The notes below the pieces were generated by a model. That model had not been told where the DNA came from. It saw only the letters and a program-made list of their open reading frames with translations, and made no database searches. A program made the translations under genes and the position numbers. Of a stretch of DNA of 51,999 nucleotides, positions 44,030 to 51,999 are shown in pieces. How positions within the stretch are numbered: the first letter of the stretch is position 1; the number at the start of each line of letters is the position of its first letter. The stretch comes from Methylococcaceae bacterium (GTDB lineage: Bacteria > Pseudomonadota > Gammaproteobacteria > Methylococcales > Methylomonadaceae): positions 1-51,999 of the forward strand of contig JABFSH010000045.1 of the NCBI GenBank assembly GCA_013140705.1, given 5' to 3'.

Positions 44030-46512
44030 GCCATTTTAATCTCGCGCTACGCTTATTGCTTCGGGATCGCCGTTCCGGAGAATTAACCCTTCTACTGCTG
44101 GCTTTAATGATTGCCGTCACCAGTTCTACGGCGATATCGCTGTTTGCGGATCGCCTGCAGCGTACCATGGGTGAACAAGCCGCTGAATTTCTGGCGGCCG
44201 ATTTAGTGATTGCCAGTTCAGAGGGCTTACCTGCTCATTGGCTGGAGAAAGCAACGGAATGGCATCTGGATCAGGCGCAAACAAAAGAATTCCCCAGTGT
44301 GCTCATTGAAAATGAAGAAATGTTGCTCGGAAGCATCAAGGCGGTCAGTGAAAACTATCCTTTGAGAGGCTATTTAAAAATTACCGACTCCGATTACGCG
44401 CAGGAAAAATCGGTACAAAATGGCCCTGGGCCAGGAACGGCCTGGGTTGAAAAGCGGGTTCTGTCAGCACTGAAGCTAAAACTCGGCGATCCGCTAATGG
44501 TTGGTGATAAAAAGCTGATTATTACCCGGCTCATCACCTATGAAACAGACAAGCGCGGCGATTTCTATAGCTTTGCGCCGCGTGTCATGATGAATGACGC
44601 CGATCTTCAGGCATCCGGCGTACTGCAGCCAGGAAGTCATGTACATTATTATTTCCAATACCGGGGGGATCCTAAAGCGCTCACTGAGTTTAAGCGCTGG
44701 ATCAAACCGCAACTGAATCCATCGCAGCGGATTATGGACATACACGACGATCGACCTGAGTTGGGCGGCGCGTTAAGCCGGGCAGAGCGCTATCTGGGAT
44801 TGTCCAGCATCGTCGTCATATTAATTGCCGGCGTTGCCATTGCGATGACCACGCGGCGTTATACCGAACGTCATTTTAATGCCACAGCTCTATTGCGTTG
44901 CCTGGGCTTGAAGCGGCGGGACATTCTTTGGTTATATGGCTGGCAATTTATCATTCTGGGTTTTCTGGCCAGTAGTTTCGGATGTCTGCTAGGCTGGTTT
45001 GTGCAGCAAGCCCTGTTTCATTTGCTGAGAGGATTGTTACCCCAACAGGTTGCCAGTCCCGGCTGGTCGGCCGTCTTATTTGGCTTTATAACTGGCATGG
45101 CGGTTTTGTTGGCGTTTGCCTTGCCCCCTTTGCTAAGACTGAAACAAGTCTCGCCGCTGAAGGTGTTGCGCCGCGAACTGGAGCCTTTGGACACTGGCAC
45201 GGGTCTGGTTTACGGCATGGCATTCAGCGCGATTGCGTTTTTTATAGAGCGCTATACTCAAGATTTTGCCATGACGGCGACCCTACTCGGCAGTGGCTTG
45301 ATTGCGCTATTAGTGTTGGGCTTAATGATTTATGGCTTGTTACGGCTGATCGCGAAGTTAGTACCTCATGTGAGTCTGAGTTGGCGTTTCGGTCTTCAGG
45401 GCATACTCAGAAATAGTAAGGCCAGTGTTGGGCAAATAATGGCCTTCAGTATTACGCTGGTTGCCATGGTGTTAAGTTTTACGGTGAGAACCAGTCTGGT
45501 GGATGACTGGCAAAAGCATTTGCCTGAAAAAGCGCCCAATCATTTTGCGTTGAATATTTTTCCGGAGCAACAGCCAGCGTTCAAAAAGGAAATGATTCAG
45601 AATGGCATCGACAGCAGTCAATTTTACCCGGTGGTCAGAGGTCGCCTGGTAAAAATTAATAACATCCCGGTTCAACAGATTGTCAGCAAGGATTCGCAGG
45701 GCGAAAGCGCCACACATCGGGAGTTAAGTCTGACGTGGGCAAAAGATTTGCCGGAAGAAAATAAAATCACTGCAGGTAAGTGGTGGCAGGAGGGGCAGCA
45801 AAGAGGGCTGGTTTCAGTGGAACAAAAGTTGGCTAAAAATTTAAAAATCAATCTACACGATCAGTTGAGCTTTACAATCGGAAGTCAGCAAATGAATGTC
45901 ACTGTCGCCAGTATCCGCTCGTTGGAGTGGGATACCATGAAGCCGAATTTTTATATGATTTTTTCACCCGGCACACTCGACGGATATCCCAGTACGTTTC
46001 TCACCAGTTTTTATTTGCCTGAAGCGCAAAAAAATGTCCTGAACGATTTGGTCAAAAAATATCCCGGCACCACTATCCTGGAAGTTGATCGCATTTTAAA
46101 GCAAGTAAAAACGGTATTGCTTCAGCTGACGAAAGCCATCAACTATCTATTGTATTTTTCATTGATGGCTGGATTTAGTGTTTTGTTCGCAGCGGTCTAT
46201 GCAACGTTAGATCACAGGATTCAGGAAGGCGCGGTATTAAGGATGTTAGGCGCCAAGCGGGCATTTTTAAGAAAAGTTCACTTGATTGAGTTTGGCTTGT
46301 TAGGGCTGATGGCCGGCCTGTTAACCATCGTGCTATCAGAGGTTATGCTTTACAGCCTCTATACGCACGTCATGCATATTGATTACAGCCCTAATTACGG
46401 ATTATGGTTGTTGATTCCATTCGTTGGCAGTTTGAGCGTAAGTGTCGCGGGCTATTGCGGAACCCGGCAGGTGGTCAATAAATCACCGTTAACCGTTTTA
46501 AGAGAGCTCTGA
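44026..46512 (+). CDS. ybbP: FtsX-like ABC permease YbbP
   Basis: An 828-residue inner-membrane permease, close to E. coli YbbP (804). Membrane segments lie near the N-terminus, at about 260-430 (including an RCLGLKRRDILWLYGWQF stretch), and at about 700-825 with the FtsX-type block LRMLGAKRAFLRKVHLIEFGLLG, separated by large periplasmic domains. Coupled to YbbA, this transporter's substrate is not known. It is adjacent to the thioesterase TesA in E. coli too, which suggests a lipid- or lysophospholipid-related task. Confidence 0.93.
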   Translation: MSHFNLALRLLLRDRRSGELTLLLLALMIAVTSSTAISLFADRLQRTMGEQAAEFLAADLVIASSEGLPAHWLEKATEWHLDQAQTKEFPSVLIENEEMLLGSIKAVSENYPLRGYLKITDSDYAQEKSVQNGPGPGTAWVEKRVLSALKLKLGDPLMVGDKKLIITRLITYETDKRGDFYSFAPRVMMNDADLQASGVLQPGSHVHYYFQYRGDPKALTEFKRWIKPQLNPSQRIMDIHDDRPELGGALSRAERYLGLSSIVVILIAGVAIAMTTRRYTERHFNATALLRCLGLKRRDILWLYGWQFIILGFLASSFGCLLGWFVQQALFHLLRGLLPQQVASPGWSAVLFGFITGMAVLLAFALPPLLRLKQVSPLKVLRRELEPLDTGTGLVYGMAFSAIAFFIERYTQDFAMTATLLGSGLIALLVLGLMIYGLLRLIAKLVPHVSLSWRFGLQGILRNSKASVGQIMAFSITLVAMVLSFTVRTSLVDDWQKHLPEKAPNHFALNIFPEQQPAFKKEMIQNGIDSSQFYPVVRGRLVKINNIPVQQIVSKDSQGESATHRELSLTWAKDLPEENKITAGKWWQEGQQRGLVSVEQKLAKNLKINLHDQLSFTIGSQQMNVTVASIRSLEWDTMKPNFYMIFSPGTLDGYPSTFLTSFYLPEAQKNVLNDLVKKYPGTTILEVDRILKQVKTVLLQLTKAINYLLYFSLMAGFSVLFAAVYATLDHRIQEGAVLRMLGAKRAFLRKVHLIEFGLLGLMAGLLTIVLSEVMLYSLYTHVMHIDYSPNYGLWLLIPFVGSLSVSVAGYCGTRQVVNKSPLTVLREL

Positions 46513-46530
46513 GGTTCTACAAGTTTAAAG

Positions 46531-46968
46531 CTATCTCGCGGACGAGTGTTTTATCTCGGATTGCGCAACTGTGCTGAGGCCGCGTCTTCGGCGGTCAGCG
46601 ATGCGTTTGTTATCGGGCAGTTGTGATGGATTAAACCTGGTTGATCGGCGATCATTGCTCCAGTGTCTGATGAAATATTCATCCACACTGCAATCTTTTA
46701 CATCACTGGACGCGCCAATAAAACCGGTGTTGACGATATGTTTAGGATTAAGTGACTGAATTAGCCGTTTTTTTACATTTTCAGAGTCAACGATTACCAG
46801 GCAATGCCGCTCGATAGGCTTTCCGCTTTTATCGACGAGCTGAATTATTTTCAGGGCCTTAATTTGGCCCTTTTTCTGGAACAAGCCGCCGTTAACAGCG
46901 GGCAATATGTAAAGCTCCAGGTCTTCGATTGTGATGTTCAATGGAATGTTCTTGATGATGACATACAT
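46531..46968 (-). CDS. RRM-like protein with arginine-rich tail
   Basis: A 145-residue protein I do not recognise as a named family. Its first 90 residues read like a diverged RNA-recognition motif. A first strand MYVIIKNIP is followed by a helix (TIEDLELYILPAV), strands with KALKIIQLVD, then RHCLVIVDSENVKKRLIQSL in the place of the RNP1 strand and second helix. RNP aromatic residues are mostly missing. The tail (about 108-145) is basic: RRSTRF, NKRIADRRRRG. ATG 46968 fits the fold; an upstream in-frame ATG at 47076 gives a protein with an implausible N-terminus. It is convergent with ybbP and divergent from cspA. Confidence 0.65.
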   Translation of the reverse strand: MYVIIKNIPLNITIEDLELYILPAVNGGLFQKKGQIKALKIIQLVDKSGKPIERHCLVIVDSENVKKRLIQSLNPKHIVNTGFIGASSDVKDCSVDEYFIRHWSNDRRSTRFNPSQLPDNKRIADRRRRGLSTVAQSEIKHSSAR

Positions 46969-47083
46969 AATTAAAAGTTTTTCATGGATTTGGGCCTTGT
47001 CAAAAATAAATGCTGTGTCAGTATTTTTTACAATTTTGATTATAACATTGTCCGATGTAAATAGGCATAACTTCAAATTTAAA

Positions 47084-47111
47084 TTGACAAGCTCCCTTAT
47101 CGGCCTATAAT
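47084..47111 (+). promoter_or_regulatory. Consensus sigma-70 promoter of the cold-shock gene
   Basis: A perfect TTGACA (47084-47089) and perfect TATAAT (47106-47111), 16 bases apart. Transcription would start near 47118 and leave a leader of about 140 bases, typical for cspA-type mRNAs regulated by RNA structure at low temperature. Confidence 0.85.
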
Positions 47112-47259
47112 CGGGTCAGCTAGAAAATAAGATCTACCTTTGTTTACCACTTCGATGCCTCGTCTATAGACCTTCGTCCTGTTCTTCATTAAGTTATTTC
47201 CAAATTTATAAGCTCAACAAGCCTTCAGGCTTTAATTCAATTTTTATAGGACTCATATT

Positions 47260-47472
47260 ATGTCTACAATGACTACCGGCGTGGTTAAATGGTTTAACTC
47301 TGACAAAGGTTTTGGCTTTATCGAACAAAAACAAGGTCCAGATGTTTTTGTACATTTTAAAAATATCCTTGACACCAGCGGTTATAGAACACTAAATGAA
47401 GGTCAGCACGTTCAATTCAAAGTTGCACGTGGCTTAAAAGGCCCACAAGCTGAAGAAGTAACTGTAATCTAA
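47260..47472 (+). CDS. cspA: Cold-shock protein (CspA family)
   Basis: A 70-residue OB-fold nucleic-acid-binding protein. RNP1 is KGFGFIE and RNP2 is VFVHF, with the family start [17 protein letters not shown]. It melts RNA structures and supports translation in the cold, although many family members are expressed constitutively. AGGA lies 8 bases before the ATG. The gene has its own consensus promoter, long leader and strong terminator. Confidence 0.96.
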   Translation: MSTMTTGVVKWFNSDKGFGFIEQKQGPDVFVHFKNILDTSGYRTLNEGQHVQFKVARGLKGPQAEEVTVI

Positions 47473-47796
47473 GTTACACCGATAATAAGCCACAGACTTA
47501 CTGTGGCTTATTTCTTTAAATTCAGGCATCGCACATATTGCTTTGCAAGCGGTCCTGACATGCCAAATCTATTCTACACTCTCATCTCATTGTCTGCTCC
47601 ACTAGCAACTTAGCTCTTTGCCGCGAAAGATCGCCAAAACATCTAAAAAATCCATACTTACCTTAGTCTGCCAAAAATCACTAATCCTTGTTCGCTATTG
47701 ACAAAGAACTGATCCAATCTAAGCTCAATGGGTTTGTTGCCTATTTGTGACTTACATCAAACTTGCTTTATTTGCTACCGTGTTGAAGGAGAATCA
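47473..47796. other. Intergenic region between cspA and the chemoreceptor
   Basis: 324 bases containing the cspA terminator (47484-47517) and otherwise no recognisable feature. An open frame continuous with the chemoreceptor extends left to 47728, but the ribosome site points to the later GTG. Confidence 0.5.
47484..47517 (+). terminator. Intrinsic terminator of cspA
   Basis: A perfect 12-bp stem AATAAGCCACAG/CTGTGGCTTATT with a 5-base loop, followed by TCTTT, starting 12 bases after the cspA stop. Confidence 0.9.
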
Positions 47797-50175
47797 GTGT
47801 TAGATAAATTGAGTATAAAGCTACGCTTCACTGTTATCGTTATGGCCTTGGTGATGGGTTTTACGATGTTTGGTGTTTGGACCTTGTATGCAATGAAAGC
47901 CTTGAACGTCAATGGCCCCGTGTACCAGCGCATCGTAGAAGGCAAAGATATCATTGCTGATGTACTGCCTCCACCTGAATATATCATCGAATCGTACTTG
48001 GTCGCCTTACAATTAAGCTTGGCTTCAGATCCAAGTGAAGTGGAGAGCTTGATTGTCCGGTTCCGGGCATTAAAAGATGAATACGATGGTCGCCATCAAT
48101 ACTGGTCTGAGCAATCACTTGAGCAGGCTCTACAAACGCCATTGCTTGAGCAATCCTATCATGAGGCAAAAAAATTCTACGAAGAGGCAGAACAACACTT
48201 CCTGCCCGCCATACAAGCAAAGAATGCAGAGGCCATGCAGGCAAGCCTGCAAACAATGAGACAAGCATATGAAGCACATCGAGTCGGCATCAACGAAGTG
48301 GTTCGCTATACCACTGAACGAAACAAGCAGGACGAGATACTGGCAGCCGCCAAAATCCAATGGCACAACCAGGGTTTATTGAGTATTTTTGTATTAAGCG
48401 TATTGATAGCAGTCATTCTGACCTGGCTCATCAGTCGCGGCATTATTCGTCAACTGGGTGGCGAACCCAGTCATGTCAGTGACTTGGCTATGAATATTGC
48501 GCAAGGCAAACTGAATAATATCATTCATACCAAACCGGGCGATAATCAGAGCATTGTGGCAAACATGTTTACAATGCAGCAAAAACTGCTGGCGCGAATT
48601 ACGCAGGAAGCGGAAGAAAAAGCCAGTGCCCTGCGTATCAATCAGGCGCTCGATAATGTGCATTCTGCAGTTATGGTGACAGACTTGGCATTAACCATCA
48701 TCTATATGAACAAGGCTGCAGATCGCCTTTTTATGGAGGGTGAAAACGAAATACGCAAAATATTGCCACAGTTTGATGCCAAAAAAGTGAGGGGCGCCAG
48801 TATCGCTCAATTTCACAAACAACCTGATCATCAGCGTGAAATACTGAATAAATTGACATCGACTTACCGCTCCGAGTTGAGCATTGGAAATCTGCATATA
48901 ACGGTTGTTGTCAATCCCGTGATAAACGATAAAAATGAACGTATCGGGTTTGTCACGCAATGGCTGGATCGATTGGATGAGGTCATCCTTGATGAGGAAA
49001 TAACCAAAACCGTGATTTGTGGAATCCAGGGCGATTTTACCCAGCGTATTCCCGAGAATGATAAAACCGGGCTGTTTTTGAAATTGAGTCAAAACATCAA
49101 TCAGATGATGGAAACCTGTTCCGCCAGTCTGAATGAAGTCGTTCGAATGCTGGGTGCCTTATCCCGAGGCGACCTCACAGAAAAAATCACCAATGAGTAT
49201 TTTGGTACCTTTAAATTGCTTAAGGATGACTACAATGCCACTGTAGATAGTCTGAAAGGATTAGTGGGCGATATCAAAGTGGTTGCTGACGCCATTAATA
49301 CAACCGCTGTGGAAATTGCCTCCGGCAATCAGGATTTGTCCCGCCGAACCGAGGAACAAGCGGCAAGCCTGCAGCAAAGTGCGAGCAGTATGGATGAGTT
49401 GACCTCCACTGTGCAACAGAACACCGAGAATGCCAAGCGCGCGAACCAATTGGCTCAGGGCGCTACGGAAGTCGCCGGAAAAGGTGTGACAGTTGTAGGG
49501 CAAGTGGTGGACACCATGCAATCCATCAATGAATCTTCGCGTAAGATAGCCGAAATTATCTCCGTGATTGATGGCATTGCCTTTCAGACCAATATTTTGG
49601 CGCTCAATGCCGCTGTTGAAGCCGCTCGTGCCGGGGATCAGGGGCGAGGGTTTGCAGTTGTTGCCGGCGAAGTTCGAAATCTTGCTCAACGCGCCGCAGC
49701 CGCAGCGGGCGAAATCAAAACATTAATTTTCGACTCGGAAGAAAAAGTGGCCGCCGGCAGTAAATTGGTCGGCCAGGCCGGCATGACCATGAAAGAAATA
49801 GTCAATGCAATCAGTGATGTCACCGTCATTATATCCCAGATTGCCAGGGCGTCAGAAGAGCAAAGTGCCGGTATTGCTCAGGTCAACGACGTCATCAGAA
49901 AAATGGACGATTCAACCCAGAAAAATGCCGAATTGGTTGAGCAAGCAGCGGCTTCTTCAGAATCCCTGGAAGAACAAGCTGAAAATCTGACCAGCAATGT
50001 TGACAAATTCAAGGTGGATCATCACTCTGCCAAACCGTCAATCGGTCGTACATCGGTTCAGCCACAAAAAAAGGCGTCACCACCCAATCCTAAGGTGAAT
50101 CAACACAATACTGAACCTAATAAAGTCAATACTCCAGCCCAATCGAGTAGCGGTGATGATTGGGAAGAGTTTTAG
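47797..50175 (+). CDS. Methyl-accepting chemotaxis protein with PAS domain
   Basis: A 792-residue chemoreceptor. One membrane segment near residues 10-33 and a second near 196-216 enclose a helical periplasmic sensor. A HAMP-like region with the GGEPSHV motif follows, then a PAS-type domain (about 280-410, [25 protein letters not shown]), HAMP-like helices, and the kinase-control domain with [31 protein letters not shown]. The C-terminal five residues DWEEF resemble the CheR/CheB docking tether (NWETF in E. coli), at the end of a flexible Pro/Gln/Ser/Asn linker. The GTG start at 47797 is chosen because GAAGGAG lies 5 bases upstream. No che genes are adjacent, so it is an orphan receptor. Ligand unknown. 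Confidence 0.93.
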   Translation: MLDKLSIKLRFTVIVMALVMGFTMFGVWTLYAMKALNVNGPVYQRIVEGKDIIADVLPPPEYIIESYLVALQLSLASDPSEVESLIVRFRALKDEYDGRHQYWSEQSLEQALQTPLLEQSYHEAKKFYEEAEQHFLPAIQAKNAEAMQASLQTMRQAYEAHRVGINEVVRYTTERNKQDEILAAAKIQWHNQGLLSIFVLSVLIAVILTWLISRGIIRQLGGEPSHVSDLAMNIAQGKLNNIIHTKPGDNQSIVANMFTMQQKLLARITQEAEEKASALRINQALDNVHSAVMVTDLALTIIYMNKAADRLFMEGENEIRKILPQFDAKKVRGASIAQFHKQPDHQREILNKLTSTYRSELSIGNLHITVVVNPVINDKNERIGFVTQWLDRLDEVILDEEITKTVICGIQGDFTQRIPENDKTGLFLKLSQNINQMMETCSASLNEVVRMLGALSRGDLTEKITNEYFGTFKLLKDDYNATVDSLKGLVGDIKVVADAINTTAVEIASGNQDLSRRTEEQAASLQQSASSMDELTSTVQQNTENAKRANQLAQGATEVAGKGVTVVGQVVDTMQSINESSRKIAEIISVIDGIAFQTNILALNAAVEAARAGDQGRGFAVVAGEVRNLAQRAAAAAGEIKTLIFDSEEKVAAGSKLVGQAGMTMKEIVNAISDVTVIISQIARASEEQSAGIAQVNDVIRKMDDSTQKNAELVEQAAASSESLEEQAENLTSNVDKFKVDHHSAKPSIGRTSVQPQKKASPPNPKVNQHNTEPNKVNTPAQSSSGDDWEEF

Positions 50176-50439
50176 GCGGTGAATTCAAAGTGGCATTCTT
50201 TATGGGTATAAAACATAGCGTTGTTAATTTTTTAGCCATTTTACATGCTCCCGTGCGTGCTTAGTTTGGATCAATCAAAACGTACACGATAAAGTACACA
50301 TCACTGTGAAAGTTCGTCGATTTGCATTTGTTATCAGTTTTGGTGATGTACAAAAAACTTTCATTTCCGGGGCGAAGCATCCCTTTCATGAACGTTGGTG
50401 TGTATGTAGCAATATTTTGTTGCTAGCGCTGGACAATAA

Positions 50440-50474
50440 AAAAACCCGCGAAGCCTTACGACTTGCGGGTTTTT
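50440..50474 (+). terminator. Intrinsic terminator
   Basis: AAAAACCCGC/GCGGGTTTTT (10 bp) with a further short AAG/CTT pairing in the loop, followed by TTTTTG. A-run and T-run at both ends make it bidirectional. It lies 265 bases past the chemoreceptor and next to the tRNA-like site, typical of terminators behind tRNA genes. Confidence 0.8.
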
Positions 50475-50505
50475 GTACTTCTTTGCGCAGTATAAAACCT
50501 CGTTA

Positions 50506-50527
50506 TGGTACGAGGGCCGGAATCGAA
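50506..50527 (-). other. tRNA 3'-end-like sequence, possible attachment site
   Basis: Read on the minus strand, the sequence is TTCGATTCCGGCCCTCGTA followed by CCA. It has the form of a tRNA T-loop, T-arm 3' strand, acceptor 3' strand and CCA, but is one base short of the canonical distance and has no tRNA body upstream. Such fragments are left behind when an element integrates into the 3' end of a tRNA gene. No second copy was found in the window, so this is inference. Confidence 0.4.
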
Positions 50528-50664
50528 TAAGCATATAAATAATAGATTATTAATGACTATTTATTAGCCATATTCGCCAGGGTAACGATTAGGGTATCAC
50601 TTTTGAGTTTTGCCCGCCCAAAATCACTAAAAACACCCACAACAATAGCCCATAATTCAGGCAT

Positions 50665-50689
50665 AAAAAAAACCGCCAATAAGGCGGTT
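50665..50689 (-). terminator. Leftward intrinsic terminator
   Basis: AACCGCC/GGCGGTT (7 bp) with a 5-base loop AATAA. Read on the minus strand the stem is followed by eight T, so it would stop leftward transcription. No leftward gene now remains upstream of it, which suggests that one has been lost. Confidence 0.75.
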
Positions 50690-50699
50690 ATCTCATTAA

Positions 50700-51323
50700 T
50701 CAACTGGTAGTTTCCAATTTCAGGGTATCGTTATTGCCACCTCAAACGATCAGCTCAACACGAAGGATGTAACAAGTGGCGTGGATCGTCGACGGTGTGT
50801 CGTGGCATTTCGAAATATCGTATGTTCAGAAGAGAAGGCAAACTGGCTGACTTTAGGCGGCGAAGAGAAAGTGCTACACAAAGAAGTGCCAGGATTAATT
50901 AACTGGCTGATGGGTTTAACTATTGATAAAATTAGAAATTTATTAGAAAACCCACCTGCTTCGACTAAAGCTGATAACCGAGAAGCTATGTTATACAACA
51001 ACGCAGTTGCGCATTGGTTAGTCGAACATTGTGAACCTGACCCAGAGCACCATGTTTTGGTAGGTGGTTGTAAGGAAATTCGAAACGGTAGAAGCATAGA
51101 ATTTGAAAATGCAGATCGTTGTTTATTCCCATCTTATTTGGAATTTTGTAAAGAACAAAATATACGTCCAATGAGCCAAAGACGATTTACTGAAACCTTA
51201 CAAGATGCCGCTAGAACGCTGGGAAAACCAGTTCAAAAGAAAAGGATGCCACATAATGGCCGAACTTGTATCAAAGGTGTTCGTTTAATAAATGAAGAAA
51301 CTACCCGTTTAAATTACTGGTGA
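50700..51323 (+). pseudogene. 5'-truncated phage/plasmid primase-helicase (D5/P4-type), C-terminal remnant
   Basis: An open frame of about 207 codons that encodes only the end of a primase-helicase of the kind found in phages and integrated elements. It starts mid-domain right after a stop codon at 50697. FQGIVIATSNDQLN and then SGVDRRRCVVAF (before 50820) match the end of the helicase core. KEVPGLINWLMGL and YLEFCKEQNIRPMSQRRFTETL match the linker and the C-terminal winged helix. The Walker A and B motifs and the primase part are missing. An ATG at 50781 exists, but a protein from there would lack the catalytic parts. Replication of its own element is no longer possible from this copy. Confidence 0.75.
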
Positions 51324-51638
51324 ATAAAATATAATGTTCTTGTTGAACTGCAATCAAAACTTCACCACCTAAAGTCGCTTGGTTTTAGGCTATTAAGCGA
51401 TAGGGTGAAGAGGTGAGGTTTGTTTCTAATTTAAGTAAAAATCAATTTCGCATATAAACATATTAAAATTTTTGTAAAAATTTTAATATGAACATTTGTT
51501 TCGGCACCTTTCACCCAAAACGTTAAAAACTAGCAATACAAGGGAATTCAGTAGGTGAAAATAGTCTTAAATTTTAATAGAAAGGTGAATTTATATTAAT
51601 GGATTTTATTCGTTGGATAGTAATCAAAGGAATTAGCA
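51324..51638. other. AT-rich intergenic region with a long palindrome
   Basis: 315 bases, strongly AT-rich, without a gene. It contains the 15-bp-arm palindrome at 51459-51490. The AT content differs from the chromosomal genes to the left and matches foreign DNA. Confidence 0.5.
51459..51490. repeat. Perfect AT-rich palindrome
   Basis: Arms CATATTAAAATTTTT/AAAAATTTTAATATG (15 bp, no mismatch) around a 2-base GT centre. It lies 136 bases past the primase remnant. Possible uses are a bidirectional terminator, a binding site for an element-encoded dimeric protein, or an origin-associated element. The sequence alone cannot decide. Confidence 0.7.
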
Positions 51639-51875
51639 ATGGCTAAGACTTGTTTAAAATGCGGGTATCAAAGAAAGATCACAGAACAGACACCAGATTA
51701 TATGTGTCCGGCTTGCGGGGTGATCTACGAAAAATATGAGGCAAAGTTAGCCAGGGAAAGAGCTGATCCAACTATAAAAAATCAAATAGACAGCGTAAAT
51801 AAAAAAGCAGATAACTTCTGGATTCATTTTACAAAAGCATTGGACTTTGTTAAGCCTGAATATTTCATACCTTGA
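51639..51875 (+). CDS. Small zinc-ribbon protein
   Basis: A 78-residue protein with two CxxC pairs (CLKCGYQ near residues 5-8 and CPACGVIYEKYEAK near 23-26), which should hold one zinc ion. The remainder is charged and ends in a short hydrophobic stretch. AAAGGA lies 9 bases before the ATG. Small ribbon proteins with the CPxCGVIYxKYE motif are common in gammaproteobacteria and of unknown function. It lies between the palindrome and the repeat end and may be part of the element or of the old chromosome. Confidence 0.72.
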   Translation: MAKTCLKCGYQRKITEQTPDYMCPACGVIYEKYEAKLARERADPTIKNQIDSVNKKADNFWIHFTKALDFVKPEYFIP

Positions 51876-51889
51876 GGGACTTGCAAAAC
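51876..51889. repeat. End motif shared with the 32.6-kb repeat
   Basis: GGGACTTGCAAAAC, 13 of 14 bases identical to the left end of the unit at 32611-32756. It begins 1 base after the stop codon of the zinc-ribbon gene. It could be the end of a transposable element whose body lies to the right of the window. The last 110 bases show no recognisable coding sequence. Confidence 0.4.
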
Positions 51890-51999
51890 CCATTAAGGCG
51901 AGCGGAATTAGTAGCCAGAACGGCCAAAAAAAGAAAATAACTTGCTCAGCGTGATAAAATAGAAGCTTCAAAAATCCAACTTTATCAAAGACATGAGCA

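Larger units (their letters stand above)
50176..50699. other. Intergenic region with stacked terminators and an att-like site
   Basis: About 520 bases with no credible gene; a 74-codon open frame at 50306-50530 runs through a terminator hairpin and is not called. It holds a terminator at 50440-50474, a tRNA-3'-end-like sequence at 50506-50527, a small hairpin 50498-50515 (CCTCGT/ACGAGG), and a leftward terminator at 50665-50689. This marks the left edge of the probable integrated-element scar. Confidence 0.5.

Noticed and set aside
50506-50527. A complete tRNA gene on the minus strand
   Set aside because: Only the T-loop-to-CCA part is present, one base short; no anticodon or D-arm precedes it.
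50306-50530. 74-codon open frame past the chemoreceptor
   Set aside because: It runs through a strong terminator hairpin and the tRNA-end-like site, and the translation has no protein-like features. Non-coding.
51747-51971. 74-codon minus-strand hydrophobic open frame at the right edge
   Set aside because: It is the antisense of the zinc-ribbon gene plus the repeat end; the hydrophobic look comes from reading A-rich coding DNA backwards.

Overview
The window is about 52 kb of ordinary bacterial chromosome with small mobile-element remnants at both ends. The gene content and order point to a gammaproteobacterium: prkA-yeaH-spoVR, gltBD, cutA-dsbD, uvrD and mutS, gshB-tonB-algH-ruvX-pyrR-pyrB-pyrC' in the Pseudomonas-type order, rpmB-rpmG, and tesA-ybbA-ybbP. 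I suspect a methanotroph-like (Methylococcales) relative, but no C1-metabolism gene lies here, so the genus is not established.

Layout. 1-125 is the 3' end of a group II intron (domains V and VI). 499-4873 holds an ABC-type membrane protein with a decayed ATPase, convergent with a large MscS-family channel. 5443-10538 is the starvation/stress set prkA-yeaH-spoVR plus a small winged-helix protein. 10702-18723 has a UbiF-like hydroxylase divergent from glutamate synthase gltB-gltD. 18812-25483 is a leftward block: a MASE1-CHASE hybrid histidine kinase, an RlpA-like lipoprotein, and the overlapping cutA-dsbD-tlpA redox operon. 25581-31669 carries fxsA, a DUF2892 membrane protein, uvrD and mutS. 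31682-38490 is leftward: a TauE/SafE exporter, then the gshB-tonB-algH-ruvX-pyrR-pyrB-pyrC' cluster, whose genes overlap or nearly touch. 38841-46512 has rpmB-rpmG, a cNMP-binding/rhodanese protein, a Do-family protease, a GlcG-like protein, tesA, and the ybbA-ybbP transporter. 46531-50175 holds an RRM-like basic protein, a cold-shock protein with a consensus promoter and long leader, and a PAS-containing chemoreceptor. From about 50440 to the right edge the sequence looks like the scar of an integrated element: stacked terminators, a tRNA-3'-end-like site, a 5'-truncated phage/plasmid primase, a perfect AT-rich palindrome, a small zinc-ribbon gene, and an end motif shared with a repeat at 32.6 kb.

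Most of the window is housekeeping. Points that depart from the usual families are: loss of the P-loop lysine, signature glycine and Walker B aspartate in the SbmA/YddA-like transporter; a DsbD with two tandem N-terminal sensor domains, each with its own cysteine pair; a Ser in place of the usual acidic residue in RlpA; a metal-site-less dihydroorotase homologue (known from Pseudomonas); and an RRM-like protein with an arginine-rich tail beside cspA. I saw no CRISPR array, toxin-antitoxin pair, rRNA or intact tRNA gene, and no convincing new defence system.
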